Of a DNA stretch of 35,038 bases, positions 16,252 through 24,670 are shown one piece after another; the first letter of the stretch is position 1; each line of letters starts with the position of its first letter. Position numbers and translations under genes: made by a program. Source of the stretch: Acidobacteriota bacterium (lineage in GTDB: Bacteria > Acidobacteriota > Thermoanaerobaculia > Multivoradales > JAHZIX01); NCBI GenBank assembly GCA_034211275.1, contig JAXHTF010000053.1:1-35038 (forward strand), in the 5' to 3' direction. A model generated the notes under the pieces. That model was not told the DNA's origin and ran no database searches. It saw only the letters and a list, made by a program, of their open reading frames with translations.

Positions 16252-16844
16252 AGATGGGGCTCCCCACCGGAAGCCTCGCGGGAACCCGGAGCGGGACCGT
16301 CAGCCTCCTCCACCTCGAGGGTCGGTAGATCCCCGCGCAGCGCACCCACGCTGTGGATCACCTGCGCCAGCCCCTGCAACGCCAGCAAGGCGAAGGCCAC
16401 CAGGATCACGCTCTTCAATGGATAGCGGGCCAGCCCTCCGGGATCCGGCGACTGCTCCCACACCGCCCACGAATTGCGCACCGACGGCCACGAGACCCAC
16501 AGGGAAAACACACAAAACGGCAGCAGGAAGAGCACTCCCCCCAGCAGATCGATCCAGCTCCGGGCCTTGGCGGAGAGGCGGCCATAGATCACGTCCACCC
16601 GAACGTGAGAATCCCGCTTTAGCGTGTAGCCGGCGGCGAGGAGAAAGACCAGGCTGAACAAATACCACTGCAGCTCCAGCGCCGCGTTGGAGCTGAGGTT
16701 GATCCCCAGGAAACGGCCGCCATACCTCCCCACCGCATTCGCCGCTCCCACCAACACCATCGCCAACACCAACCACGACACCCCCCTCCCCAGCCGCTCG
16801 CTGAGTCGGTCGATGGCGTCTGCTAGGCGATACAGGCGGTGCAT
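16248..16844 (-). CDS. dctQ: TRAP transporter small permease subunit, DctQ family
   Basis: Membrane protein of 198 residues with four helices. Diagnostic segments are WLVLAMVLVGAANAVGRYGG, ELQWYLFSLVFLLAAGYTLK and DSHVRVDVIYGRLS, the last being the most conserved DctQ motif. It supports DctM, with which it overlaps by 4 bases. ATG 16844 is preceded by GGAGAGAGC. The C-terminal ~35 residues (Glu/Gly/Pro-rich) extend past the last helix. Confidence 0.88.
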   Translation of the reverse strand: MHRLYRLADAIDRLSERLGRGVSWLVLAMVLVGAANAVGRYGGRFLGINLSSNAALELQWYLFSLVFLLAAGYTLKRDSHVRVDVIYGRLSAKARSWIDLLGGVLFLLPFCVFSLWVSWPSVRNSWAVWEQSPDPGGLARYPLKSVILVAFALLALQGLAQVIHSVGALRGDLPTLEVEEADGPAPGSREASGGEPHL

Positions 16845-16861
16845 GCTCTCTCCATCGAGCC

Positions 16862-16876
16862 GGGAATCGAATTCCC
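16862..16876. promoter_or_regulatory. Short palindrome upstream of dctQM
   Basis: GGGAAT-CGA-ATTCCC is a perfect inverted repeat 18-32 bases upstream of the dctQ start, in the 114-base gap after the response-regulator gene. It could be an operator or part of the leader. Support is positional only. Confidence 0.3.
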
Positions 16877-16958
16877 ATAGCTCACCTCCGCCTTGGAGGG
16901 GCTTCTTCCCGATTCGTTCTCGATCCTTGGGAGGGAGTCTAGCAGCCCAGGGTGAGAG

Positions 16959-17627
16959 TCAGGCGTCGGCCGGTGGCTCGAGCTCCTCGAGGGAAAGAAG
17001 GCCTTGTTTCAGCGCGCAAACCGCCGCCTGGGTTCTGTGCGAGAGCCCGAGTTTCGAGAGCAAGTTGCCCACGTGGCTCTTCACCGTCTCCTCGCCGACG
17101 TGGAGGCGGCCGGCGATCTGGCGGTTGGTCAAGCCGCTGGCCACCAGTCGCAGCACTTCCATCTCCCGGGGGGTGAGCTTCATGGTTTGGGGAGTGCTTC
17201 GCGCCAGATCCTCCACCACGGCTCCGGAGACCGAAGGGTCGAGCACCGTGCGACCTTCCGCAGCACCGCGGATCGCGGTCAGGAAGACCTCCGGCGTCGC
17301 ATCCTTGCGCACATAGCCGACGGCACCGGCCCGGAGCGCTCCGATCACCCGAGCATCGTCGGTATGGGCGGTGAGGACCACCACCCGTAGCGCCGGCCAG
17401 CGCTCCACCAAGCGAGCAGTCGTCTCGACTCCGTCGATCCCGCCGGGCATCATCAGATCCATCACCACCACATCCGGCAGCCAGCTATCCATCTCTTCGA
17501 GGGCCTGCTCTCCGCTCCCGGCGACCCCGACCACCTCCAGGTCGGCGAAGGACTCCAGATATTGCTGCAGTCCCGTGCGCACCACCAGATGGTCGTCGAC
17601 CAGCACGACTCGGGTCTTAGTCTTCAT
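16959..17627 (-). CDS. Response regulator, NarL/LiaR (LuxR-type HTH) family
   Basis: Protein of 222 residues. The receiver domain (1-120) has the acidic pair Asp11-Asp12, phospho-acceptor Asp57 in VVVMDLMMPGG, Thr86 and Lys108, so all key residues are present. A LuxR-type helix-turn-helix lies at about 150-212: LTPREMEVLRLVASGLTNRQ and VGEETVKSHVGNLLSKLGL. It overlaps the 3' end of the histidine-kinase gene by 11 bases, so the two are translationally coupled and form a cognate pair. Target genes are not evident; the TRAP dctQM operon lies directly downstream on the same strand, 114 bases on. Confidence 0.92.
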   Translation of the reverse strand: MKTKTRVVLVDDHLVVRTGLQQYLESFADLEVVGVAGSGEQALEEMDSWLPDVVVMDLMMPGGIDGVETTARLVERWPALRVVVLTAHTDDARVIGALRAGAVGYVRKDATPEVFLTAIRGAAEGRTVLDPSVSGAVVEDLARSTPQTMKLTPREMEVLRLVASGLTNRQIAGRLHVGEETVKSHVGNLLSKLGLSHRTQAAVCALKQGLLSLEELEPPADA

Positions 17628-19746
17628 GTTCGACTCCTGGCTGCGCCCGGCGCTCCACCCATACGAGCGCCACGAAACCGAGGTACAAAGCAGAGGTCAT
17701 CAAGCCTCCAGCCATAGCGATCATGAAGAGCTTCCACGAGTAGGCAGAGAAAATGATCGCTGTGCCCCCGACAGTTTGCAGTAACCAGGGCACCAACAGA
17801 ACAAGACATTCGAGGGGACCACGCTGCACCCAACGGGGAAACGCGCTCCGGATCGCCCGGAACAGAGCTACCGTCGAGAGACCGGCGAGGGCCAAGCCGA
17901 GCGTCAGGGAGCCAAGAATCGCCCAAAGATCTTGACGCGCATCGGCCCACCAGAATTGGGGCGCCCACCAATAGGCTGCGGAGAGCAGGAGGAAGATCCT
18001 CAGACGGAAGGGAGTGCTGTCCCCGGGATCGGCGAATTTGTTTCTACGGCGCTTCCAGCGGTGCCACCCGAAGGAGATCACGGCAGCAGCGAGCAAGACG
18101 CAGAGGAGAGTCCCACTGAGCAGCCTTTCTTCATCGGCCCCATACAGAGATCTCGGAGTGATCCCCGGCAGCCAGGCGGCGCAAAGCCCCAGAAGGACCG
18201 CCGGAGAGAAGAAGCCCTCGGAACCGGAGGGGAGTACCGAACCTGCCTCCGCAGACTCGGCCTGCTCGCCCGCCAGAGACTCGACGGATGGTTCCTCGAC
18301 AAACGGCACTTGCACCAGTAGCCGGGTGCCCTCACCCTCGGCGGAGCGAATCTTCAACACGCCCGAAAGGGCCTCCAGCCGTTCGCGCATCCCTTGCAGC
18401 CCGAAGCCGCCCTCGGCGGTCTCCACCTCGAAGCCTTGCCCATCGTCTTCCACCGCGAGGTACAAGGATTCATCCTCTTGCCACAAACGCACGGTTACCT
18501 GGCTGGCTCGAGCGTGACGGCTGACGTTGCTGAGCGCCTCCTGAGCGATGCGAAAGAGAGTCTGCTGGGTCGTCGGCGGCAGCTCCGATTCATCCGGCAG
18601 GCTGCCAAACTCGCAGTGCACCTTGGCCCCGCTGCGGTATTCCAAGGCCTCACACTGCTCCTTCAAGGCCTCCACCAAGCCGGTATTTGCCAGCGCTTCC
18701 GGGCGGAGCTGCAAGAGTAGAGCTTGCATCTCCACCATGGCCTGGTGAGCACAGGTTCTCACGTCCTCTAGGCTCTTCCGGGCTCCGGGCCGATCCGAGT
18801 CCCAGCGCGCGTCGGTCGCTGCGGCGCTCATCTTGATGCTGAAGATCTGCTGTTTGATGGAATCGTGGAGCTCGCGAGCCAGGCGGTTGCGCTCCTCGCT
18901 GGCGGCGGCCTCGGCGAGCTCCTGCAGCCAGAGATCCCGGATCGATCCCGAGCCGGTTTGGGTACCCGTGAAGCGGTTGACCGTGGAAAACAGACCGGCC
19001 GCCACCGGCGACTGAGGGCTGATCGGCGCCGGTTCGGGTTCGCCACGCAGGAAGCTCTCCAAAGCTTCTTGGATTCTCCGCAGATCTCGGCGTTGCCCCG
19101 CCGTGGTGATCCAGGCGACGGTCAAAGCCGCTACCCATGCGAGCCCCAAGAGCCAGCCAGGAAACCCCGCCCCCATACCGGATGAATCGGAACCAAACCA
19201 AGTCGCCCCCAAGACAAAGGCCGTCCCGAGAAAAGCTATGAGGGGAAAGAGGGCTGCAATCGTGGATGCATATCGCAACGGCAGCCCTTCCCAGAGGTTT
19301 CCCACAACCGTCTTCCCGGAACCTGAGGCGATCAGGCGGCGGATGAAGGTCATCCCGTTGAGAACTACCAGACCCAGCGCTCCGAGGAGCACAAAGAGCC
19401 CCGGAGTGGACTGCAGCACGTGGTTCTGCCGGTAGAACGCCACCAACAGGAGAAAGAACGCACCCGCGATGAGCCCCAGCTCCACCTTCCAGGTTGGTGC
19501 CCTCTCGATCCACCTCGGCCCATAACCCAGTAAGAAGAACCCTAGCCCGCCTATGGCGTAGCCCAAGGAGAGCACCAGCCGAAAGGCTTGGGGCCCCTGC
19601 TCGCCCAGGAGGTAGGCTGAGAGAAAGAGGCTCGGAGCCTGCAACAATGCAAAGGCCAGAAGCAGGAGCGCCAAACCGTTAACGAACAAGACCTGGTGAA
19701 TATTCTTCATAGCAAGAAGACTAGAGAAGCCGGAAGCTGAGTGCAT
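17617..19746 (-). CDS. Membrane sensor histidine kinase, HisKA_3 type, with extra C-terminal helices
   Basis: Protein of 709 residues. The first ~225 residues hold about six membrane helices. Then come a linker, the HisKA_3 dimerisation helix with phospho-acceptor His294 (RNRLARELHDSIKQQIF), and a HATPase_c domain to about 480 (QEALSNVSRHARA, VEDDGQGF, GGFGLQGMRERLE). It belongs to the NarX/LiaS/DesK class, matching the adjoining NarL-type regulator. Unusually, another ~200 residues follow the ATPase with four to five further hydrophobic segments, ending in a short charged tail. ATG 19746 is the longest start; ATG 19710 (MKNIHQ) gives a more typical N-terminus and neither has a good ribosome site. 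It reads in the same direction as pgeF but a stable hairpin separates them. Confidence 0.87.
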   Translation of the reverse strand: MHSASGFSSLLAMKNIHQVLFVNGLALLLLAFALLQAPSLFLSAYLLGEQGPQAFRLVLSLGYAIGGLGFFLLGYGPRWIERAPTWKVELGLIAGAFFLLLVAFYRQNHVLQSTPGLFVLLGALGLVVLNGMTFIRRLIASGSGKTVVGNLWEGLPLRYASTIAALFPLIAFLGTAFVLGATWFGSDSSGMGAGFPGWLLGLAWVAALTVAWITTAGQRRDLRRIQEALESFLRGEPEPAPISPQSPVAAGLFSTVNRFTGTQTGSGSIRDLWLQELAEAAASEERNRLARELHDSIKQQIFSIKMSAAATDARWDSDRPGARKSLEDVRTCAHQAMVEMQALLLQLRPEALANTGLVEALKEQCEALEYRSGAKVHCEFGSLPDESELPPTTQQTLFRIAQEALSNVSRHARASQVTVRLWQEDESLYLAVEDDGQGFEVETAEGGFGLQGMRERLEALSGVLKIRSAEGEGTRLLVQVPFVEEPSVESLAGEQAESAEAGSVLPSGSEGFFSPAVLLGLCAAWLPGITPRSLYGADEERLLSGTLLCVLLAAAVISFGWHRWKRRRNKFADPGDSTPFRLRIFLLLSAAYWWAPQFWWADARQDLWAILGSLTLGLALAGLSTVALFRAIRSAFPRWVQRGPLECLVLLVPWLLQTVGGTAIIFSAYSWKLFMIAMAGGLMTSALYLGFVALVWVERRAQPGVEHED

Positions 19747-19769
19747 CCCCCACCCGACCGAATTTTCGC

Positions 19770-19787
19770 CTCCCCCAACCGGGGGAG
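19770..19787. terminator. GC-rich hairpin after pgeF
   Basis: CTCCCCC-aacc-GGGGGAG forms a strong 7-bp stem 8 bases beyond the pgeF stop, read on the minus strand. What follows (GCGAAAATTC) lacks a T tract, so it may be a weak terminator or an mRNA stabiliser at the pgeF/kinase boundary. Confidence 0.35.
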
Positions 19788-19794
19788 CCGGGGC

Positions 19795-20550
19795 TCAAGC
19801 TTCCTGGCTCCGGCGCCAGATGAAGGCCAGATTGCGCCCGGCGCCAGCACCTTCGCGGCGGTAGCTCCACAGGTCATCGGGGGAGCAGCGGGTGCACGGA
19901 CCGACCCGGTGGATGATCTCGACACCGCGGCGGCGCAGTTGGAGCTCGGCGGCGGCGGGGAGGTCGAGGTGGGGTTTGGCGCCCGGGCGAGCATGGACGA
20001 CGGAAGGGCCAGCGGCGGCCTGCACCTGGTCGGCAACGTCGGTACCGACCTCATAGCAGCAAGGGCCGATGGCGGGGCCGATCCAGGCGGTGAGCTGAGG
20101 GGCGGGGATGGGGAGGGCCTCGAGGGTCTTGGCGAGGATGTCCGCTGCGATGCCCCGCCAGCCAGCGTGAGCCGCCGCCAGGTGAGGGATTCCGTCGGCA
20201 CCCGCTCCGGCGAGGAGCACCGGCACGCAGTCGGCGGTGACCACGCACAGGGCCAGGTCGGCCTCGGCGGTGATCAGGGCGTCCCCCTCACCGCAGCTGC
20301 CACCGGCGTCGCCGGAGCCGGCTGGGAGGACCCGGTCGGAGTGAATCTGTTGAGCCCAGACGATGCGGGGCGGCGAGGGCTCTAGCAGGGCGAGAGCGGC
20401 CTGGGCATCCCTGGGGGCTCCGCGGCCGACGAAGAGCACTTCTACCGAGCCTCCCGACGCGGAGCCGAGACGATCCCGCCAGAGTCTGGGCGCATCATCG
20501 GAGCGGCCGGAAGCGATGCCTGCGGACAGGGCCGGGGGAGACTCGCTCAT
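19795..20550 (-). CDS. pgeF: Peptidoglycan editing factor / laccase-domain protein (PgeF, YfiH family)
   Basis: Cytoplasmic protein of 251 residues with the conserved metal-binding triad of the family: His in WAQQIHSDRV, Cys in VTADCVPVLL, His in AAHAGWRGIA. Later landmarks are IGPAIGPCCYEVG, CTRCSPDDLWSYRREG and GRNLAFIWR. Members remove wrongly incorporated UDP-MurNAc-L-Ser type precursors, and purified homologues also show purine nucleoside phosphorylase/adenosine deaminase activity, so the old laccase name may mislead. The frame stays open to about 20901, but ATG 20550 is chosen because it overlaps the stop of the upstream hydrolase gene (ATGA) and begins with MSESP as an independent N-terminus. 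It is coupled to the SGNH gene. Confidence 0.88.
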   Translation of the reverse strand: MSESPPALSAGIASGRSDDAPRLWRDRLGSASGGSVEVLFVGRGAPRDAQAALALLEPSPPRIVWAQQIHSDRVLPAGSGDAGGSCGEGDALITAEADLALCVVTADCVPVLLAGAGADGIPHLAAAHAGWRGIAADILAKTLEALPIPAPQLTAWIGPAIGPCCYEVGTDVADQVQAAAGPSVVHARPGAKPHLDLPAAAELQLRRRGVEIIHRVGPCTRCSPDDLWSYRREGAGAGRNLAFIWRRSQEA

Positions 20551-21176
20551 GCCGCCAGCGCCTTGCGACGCGCCCGCATCAGGGGGCGCAGGAGATCCGC
20601 CACCTCCTCCGCCAGGACCTCGTAGCCGGCGCCGTTGGGGTGAATGGGGTCGGCCTTCAGGCGGGGGGAGCGAAGAATATCCGGCAAGGCCTCGTCGAGG
20701 AGCGGCAGCTGATACTCCTCCGCTAGCTGGTGGAAGAGGTCGCCGTAGTCGTAGCCGAAAGGCCCCTCCACCCTCACCAGCACCGGCAGCACCCGCTCCT
20801 CCAGCAAAATCTCCAGGATCTCTCGCAGATCCGCCTCCACCGCATCCCGGGGACGCCGTTGCAGCAGGTCGTTGCCCCCGAGCTCCACCACCACCAGCCA
20901 CGGGTCGAGATCTAAGACCTCATCGATGCGGGCCAGCCCGTCGGCGGTGGTGTCGCCGGGGACGCCGGCGTTGAGAGCTTCGACCCCCAGATGCTCGCTC
21001 AGCAGCTGCGGATAGGTGGGCTCGTCGCCAGCGCCGACACCGTAAGTGATGGAGTCGCCGAAGCACACCAGCGTGCTGCCTGGGGAGTCGAGATGAGGAG
21101 CTTGGGGAGCACAGGCGGAAGCGAAAAGGAGCAGGCCGGCCAGTACACCGGGGAGAGCTGAGGGACGGATGGACAT
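20547..21176 (-). CDS. SGNH/GDSL-type hydrolase, probable lipoprotein (TesA-like)
   Basis: Protein of 209 residues. A signal sequence ends at LLLFASAC, a plausible but not ideal lipobox (Cys22). The SGNH blocks are complete: GDSITYG with nucleophile Ser42, the Gly block LNAGVPGDTT, the Asn block VVELGGNDLL, and DPIHPN supplying the catalytic Asp and His. Such enzymes are periplasmic or outer-membrane esterases, lysophospholipases or arylesterases (TesA/EstA group); the substrate cannot be told from sequence. It is divergent from gatB (112-base gap) and overlaps pgeF by 4 bases, so it is the first gene of that pair. Confidence 0.87.
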   Translation of the reverse strand: MSIRPSALPGVLAGLLLFASACAPQAPHLDSPGSTLVCFGDSITYGVGAGDEPTYPQLLSEHLGVEALNAGVPGDTTADGLARIDEVLDLDPWLVVVELGGNDLLQRRPRDAVEADLREILEILLEERVLPVLVRVEGPFGYDYGDLFHQLAEEYQLPLLDEALPDILRSPRLKADPIHPNGAGYEVLAEEVADLLRPLMRARRKALAA

Positions 21177-21273
21177 GGTCCGGCGATTCTATCCTCCGTC
21201 CGGCGCTTCGACGGTCAACAGACCACTAGGCCTTGTGGTCCCAACGAGAAGCGAGAGCGGCAGCCGGCTGGGT

Positions 21274-21279
21274 TACACT
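21274..21279 (+). promoter_or_regulatory. Candidate -10 immediately upstream of gatB
   Basis: TACACT ends 9 bases before the gatB ATG, so a transcript from it would start within about 3 bases of the start codon. There is no Shine-Dalgarno sequence in front of gatB. A GACCAC/GTGGTC dyad (21221-21226, 21235-21240) lies further upstream in the divergent gap. Confidence 0.3.
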
Positions 21280-21288
21280 AGCTCGACC

Positions 21289-22794
21289 ATGGACTATGAG
21301 GCGGTCATCGGGCTGGAAGTCCACGTGCAACTGCGCACGGAGACAAAGATGTTCTGCCGCTGCCCCAACCGCTATGGTGGCGAGCCCAACACCCGGGTCT
21401 GCCCGGTGTGCCTGGGCTATCCCGGGGCGCTCCCCAAGACCAATCTGCGGGCGGTGGAGCTAGCGGCACGGCTGGCGCTGGCCCTCGGTTGTGAGGTGCG
21501 CCAACGTTCCACCTTCGCGCGCAAGAGCTACTTCTACCCGGACCTGCCCAAGGGATACCAGATCAGCCAGCATGAGGAGCCTCTGGCCCGGGGCGGAGCA
21601 ATCCCTCTGAGCCAGGAGCGGCGGTCGATCCCGTTGCAGCGGCTGCATCTGGAGGAAGACGCCGGGAAGCTGGTTCACGGAACCTCCTCCGCGACGGTGA
21701 AGGGAGAGTCGCGGTCGCAGACTGCGATCAGCCAGGTGGACTTCAACCGCTGCGGCGTGCCGCTGGTGGAAATCGTCACCGAGCCTCGGCTGAGCTCGCC
21801 GGAGGAAGCTCAGGATTGCCTCCGGAGCCTGCACCGCGCGGTGCTCTATACCGAGAGCAGCGACGGCAGCCTGGAAGAAGGCAGCCTGCGCTGCGATGCC
21901 AACATCTCCCTACGGCCCCGGGGGGCGGAAACGTATGGCAACCGGGTGGAGATCAAGAACCTCAACTCCTTCCGCTTCGTAGCCAAAGCGTTGGAGTATG
22001 AAATCCGGCGCCAGCGCCGACGGCTGAAGGCGGGGCACGGGATCGAGGAGGAGACTCGCAGCTTCGACCCGCGTCGGGGCGTCACCCGCCGACTGCGGGG
22101 CAAAGAACAGGCTATGGACTATCGCTATTTCCCCGACCCGGACTTGCCGCCGCTGCAGATTCCTGCGCAGCGCCTGGAGAGCCTCGGTGGGGAGCTGCCA
22201 CCATTGCCCTGGGAACGCCAGCGATGGCTCGAAGACGATCTGGGCCTGCCGGCGGCGGATGCCCGGCTGATCAGCTCCGAGCGCGACTGGGTGGACTATT
22301 TCTCCGCCGCCTGGGAGCACCTGGACTCCGCCGCGGAGGCGACGGATCTGGCGGCCTGGTTCGGAGGGGATCTGCTGCGGGTCGCACGGGAGCGGGATCA
22401 GGATCCCACCGCGGGCCTCTCGGCGGAGGATCTCGCCGCCCTGGTACGGCTGGTGGCCACGGGCAGCCTCTCCCGCACCGCCGCCAAGACGGTGCTGGAG
22501 GAGATCTGGGGAACCGAAGAGGCTCCCGCGGAGGCCCTGAAGCGGCTGCAGTTGGGCCGCGTCGCCGATCCCCGTGAGCTGCGACAGTGGGCTCGGCAGG
22601 CGGTGCGCGAACATCCAGCCCAGGCAGCCCAATACCGCGGCGGCAAGCAGCAGGTACTGGGCTTCTTTGTCGGCCAAGCCCTGGCGCTTTCCGGTGGCCG
22701 CGCCGATCCCCAGGGGCTGGTTCAGGCCCTGCGGGCAGCCCTCGCGGAGGAGGCGCTGGATTCGGGGGCGCCGAACCTGGAGGATCAGGGGTGA
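21289..22794 (+). CDS. gatB: Aspartyl/glutamyl-tRNA(Asn/Gln) amidotransferase subunit B
   Basis: Protein of 501 residues. The start MDYEAVIGLEVHVQL is the canonical GatB N-terminus, so ATG 21289 is used even though the frame is open further upstream. The kinase/amidotransferase domain includes the zinc-type cysteines CRCPN and VCPVCLGYPG, KSYFYPDLPKGYQISQ, and QAMDYRYFPDPDLPPL. The helical and YqeY-like tail domain runs from about 300 to the end and is complete. With GatA and GatC (not in the window) it converts Glu-tRNA(Gln) or Asp-tRNA(Asn) to the amide form. Its stop overlaps the ftsE GTG start (GTGA), an unusual coupling of translation and division genes. Confidence 0.94.
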   Translation: MDYEAVIGLEVHVQLRTETKMFCRCPNRYGGEPNTRVCPVCLGYPGALPKTNLRAVELAARLALALGCEVRQRSTFARKSYFYPDLPKGYQISQHEEPLARGGAIPLSQERRSIPLQRLHLEEDAGKLVHGTSSATVKGESRSQTAISQVDFNRCGVPLVEIVTEPRLSSPEEAQDCLRSLHRAVLYTESSDGSLEEGSLRCDANISLRPRGAETYGNRVEIKNLNSFRFVAKALEYEIRRQRRRLKAGHGIEEETRSFDPRRGVTRRLRGKEQAMDYRYFPDPDLPPLQIPAQRLESLGGELPPLPWERQRWLEDDLGLPAADARLISSERDWVDYFSAAWEHLDSAAEATDLAAWFGGDLLRVARERDQDPTAGLSAEDLAALVRLVATGSLSRTAAKTVLEEIWGTEEAPAEALKRLQLGRVADPRELRQWARQAVREHPAQAAQYRGGKQQVLGFFVGQALALSGGRADPQGLVQALRAALAEEALDSGAPNLEDQG

Positions 22795-23678
22795 TCCAAT
22801 TCTTCAGCGTGAGCAAGTTTTACCCCGGGGGTCAGGCGGCCCTACGCCGGGTGTCCTTCGACATCCCACGGGGTCAATTCGTCTTCCTCACCGGCCCCAG
22901 CGGCGCCGGCAAGACGACGTTGCTGCGGCTGATCTTTCGCGAGGAAATGCCCAGCGACGGACAGATCGTGGTCAACGGCCGCAACGTTTCGTCGATCCCG
23001 ACTCGCAAGATTCCATACCTCCGGCGCACCATCGGCGTCGTGTTCCAGAACTTCCGGCTGATCCCCCGCAAGACGGTCTTCGAGAATGTGACCTATCTGC
23101 CGCGGATTCTGGGGGTCGACGCCGCGGGCCAGAAGAAGCTCGCCTTCCAGGCCCTTCGCCGGGTCGGTCTAGCCCACCGCCTCAACGCGTTTCCCCTGGA
23201 GCTTTCCGGCGGTGAGCAACAGCGAGTGGCCATCGCCCGGGCGTTGATCAACGAACCCGAGATCCTCATCGCTGACGAGCCCACGGGCAACCTGGACCCG
23301 GACCTTTCGCAGGAGATCCTTCGCCTCTTCTTCGAGATCCATCGCCGGGGCACCACCCTGCTCATCGCCACCCACGACCGGGAGATGATCCACCGCTTTG
23401 GGCAACGAGTGCTGAGCCTGGACGGCGGCGAGCTGGTGGGGGACATGGTGCTGGACAATCCGCGGCCCTTCGGTGATCTACCGGAGCCAGCCCAGGAGAC
23501 GGACCCCGCCGCCGAAGGCCCAGAGCCTCATACCTCCGATGCAGAAGCGCCCGATGCCGTGGCGACCGGAGCCGAGGCCGCCGGAGCCGACGGGGGGGAC
23601 ACCCCGGAGGCGGACCTTGGGGAGCTCCATCCCACGACGGTGGACGCGGTGGGCCCGCGGGAGGACGGCGCTACGTGA
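22791..23678 (+). CDS. ftsE: Cell division ATP-binding protein FtsE, with C-terminal extension
   Basis: ABC ATPase that, with FtsX, regulates septal peptidoglycan hydrolases. Motifs are Walker A GPSGAGKTT, Q-loop GVVFQNFRLIP, signature LSGGEQQRVAIARAL, Walker B ILIADEPTGNLDP and switch His IATHDREMI. The start is GTG 22791, overlapping the gatB stop, with GGAGG 7 bases before it. At 295 residues it exceeds usual FtsE (about 220-230) by a ~70-residue acidic, Pro/Ala/Glu-rich tail from about 225 on that carries no recognisable domain. The stop overlaps the ftsX start (GTGA). Confidence 0.93.
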   Translation: MIQFFSVSKFYPGGQAALRRVSFDIPRGQFVFLTGPSGAGKTTLLRLIFREEMPSDGQIVVNGRNVSSIPTRKIPYLRRTIGVVFQNFRLIPRKTVFENVTYLPRILGVDAAGQKKLAFQALRRVGLAHRLNAFPLELSGGEQQRVAIARALINEPEILIADEPTGNLDPDLSQEILRLFFEIHRRGTTLLIATHDREMIHRFGQRVLSLDGGELVGDMVLDNPRPFGDLPEPAQETDPAAEGPEPHTSDAEAPDAVATGAEAAGADGGDTPEADLGELHPTTVDAVGPREDGAT

Positions 23679-24613
23679 ACATCCTGCAGGCGCTTCGATA
23701 CTTTCTTCATGAAGCCGCGGTCAGCCTGGTGCGCAGCTGGAAGGTCAGCACCCTGGCGGTGCTCACTATCGCCGTCAGCCTCTTCGTCGGCGGTGCGCTG
23801 ATGCTGATCACCGCCAACCTCTCCAGCCTGGTGGATCAATGGCAGGCGCAGGCCAAGATCGTCCTCTATCTGGACAATCAAGCCACCCCGGAGGAGGTAG
23901 CGGCGCTCCACCGGGAGACGGAGGCCTTGCCGTGGGTGGTGGGGGTGGAGGAAGTCGACGCCGCCACCGCCCGCCGGCGCTTTCAGCGCTCCTTCCCCAG
24001 CCTCCAGGAGCTGGTGGAGGATTGGGAGGAGGAGCCGCTGCCAGGATCACTGGAGATCAGTTTCGACGCCGGTGCCACCGACTCCCGGACCCTCTCTGGC
24101 TGGATCGAGGAGATCGAAGACCACCCGGTGACCGACATGGTGGACGATGACCGGGATTGGCTGGCCCAGCTGTCAGCGCTGGTGGCGGTGGGGCGGGGCA
24201 TTGGTTTGGGCCTCGGGGCGGTGCTGCTCAGCGCCGCGGTCTTCACCATCGCCAGCGTCATTCGGCTCACCGCCTATCTCTACCACGAAGAGATCCTGAT
24301 CATGCGCCTGGTGGGGGCCACGGAGTTCTTCATCCGGGGGCCGTTCTACCTGGAGGGACTGCTCCAGGGGCTTGTAGGCGGCGTGCTGGCGGTGGCGGCG
24401 CTCTACGGCGCCCATGCCCTGGCGGTGGCTCAGGCGGCGCGGTCCGTATGGGGAGGTTTGCTGCTGGGCGATTTCCTCGGCCTCGGGCAGCAGCTCTTTC
24501 TCATTGCCCTGGGTGCGCTGGCGGGGCTGGGGGGCGCGGTACTCTCGCTACGCAGGGAGAGCCTCGGCGCGCCTACCGAGGCGAGCCCGGAGTGGAGCCA
24601 GGAGAGCCCCTGA
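23675..24613 (+). CDS. ftsX: Cell division protein FtsX (ABC permease-like)
   Basis: Membrane protein of 312 residues. The N-terminal helix (VSTLAVLTIAVSLFVGGALM) is followed by the periplasmic PLD loop of FtsX (about 55-165), with KIVLYLDNQATPEEV near its start, then three more helices. Helices 2-4 include the FtsX-domain segment TAYLYHEEILIMRLVGATEFFIRGPF (quoted in part: EEILIMRLVGAT). It partners FtsE to transmit ATP-driven changes to periplasmic amidase activators such as EnvC-like proteins. GTG 23675 overlaps the ftsE stop. It is last in the gatB-ftsE-ftsX run and is followed by a bidirectional terminator. Confidence 0.92.
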   Translation: MNILQALRYFLHEAAVSLVRSWKVSTLAVLTIAVSLFVGGALMLITANLSSLVDQWQAQAKIVLYLDNQATPEEVAALHRETEALPWVVGVEEVDAATARRRFQRSFPSLQELVEDWEEEPLPGSLEISFDAGATDSRTLSGWIEEIEDHPVTDMVDDDRDWLAQLSALVAVGRGIGLGLGAVLLSAAVFTIASVIRLTAYLYHEEILIMRLVGATEFFIRGPFYLEGLLQGLVGGVLAVAALYGAHALAVAQAARSVWGGLLLGDFLGLGQQLFLIALGALAGLGGAVLSLRRESLGAPTEASPEWSQESP

Positions 24614-24670
24614 GGCCTGGGCTCTGTAATCTGGAGGGGACACCGGCGCCCTCCCGGCGCGCACAAAAAA

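Noticed and set aside
20551-20901. N-terminal extension of pgeF by about 117 codons
   Set aside because: The stretch overlaps the SGNH hydrolase gene on the same strand, is low-complexity Gly/Arg/Pro, and an ATGA-coupled ATG at 20550 gives the normal protein length.
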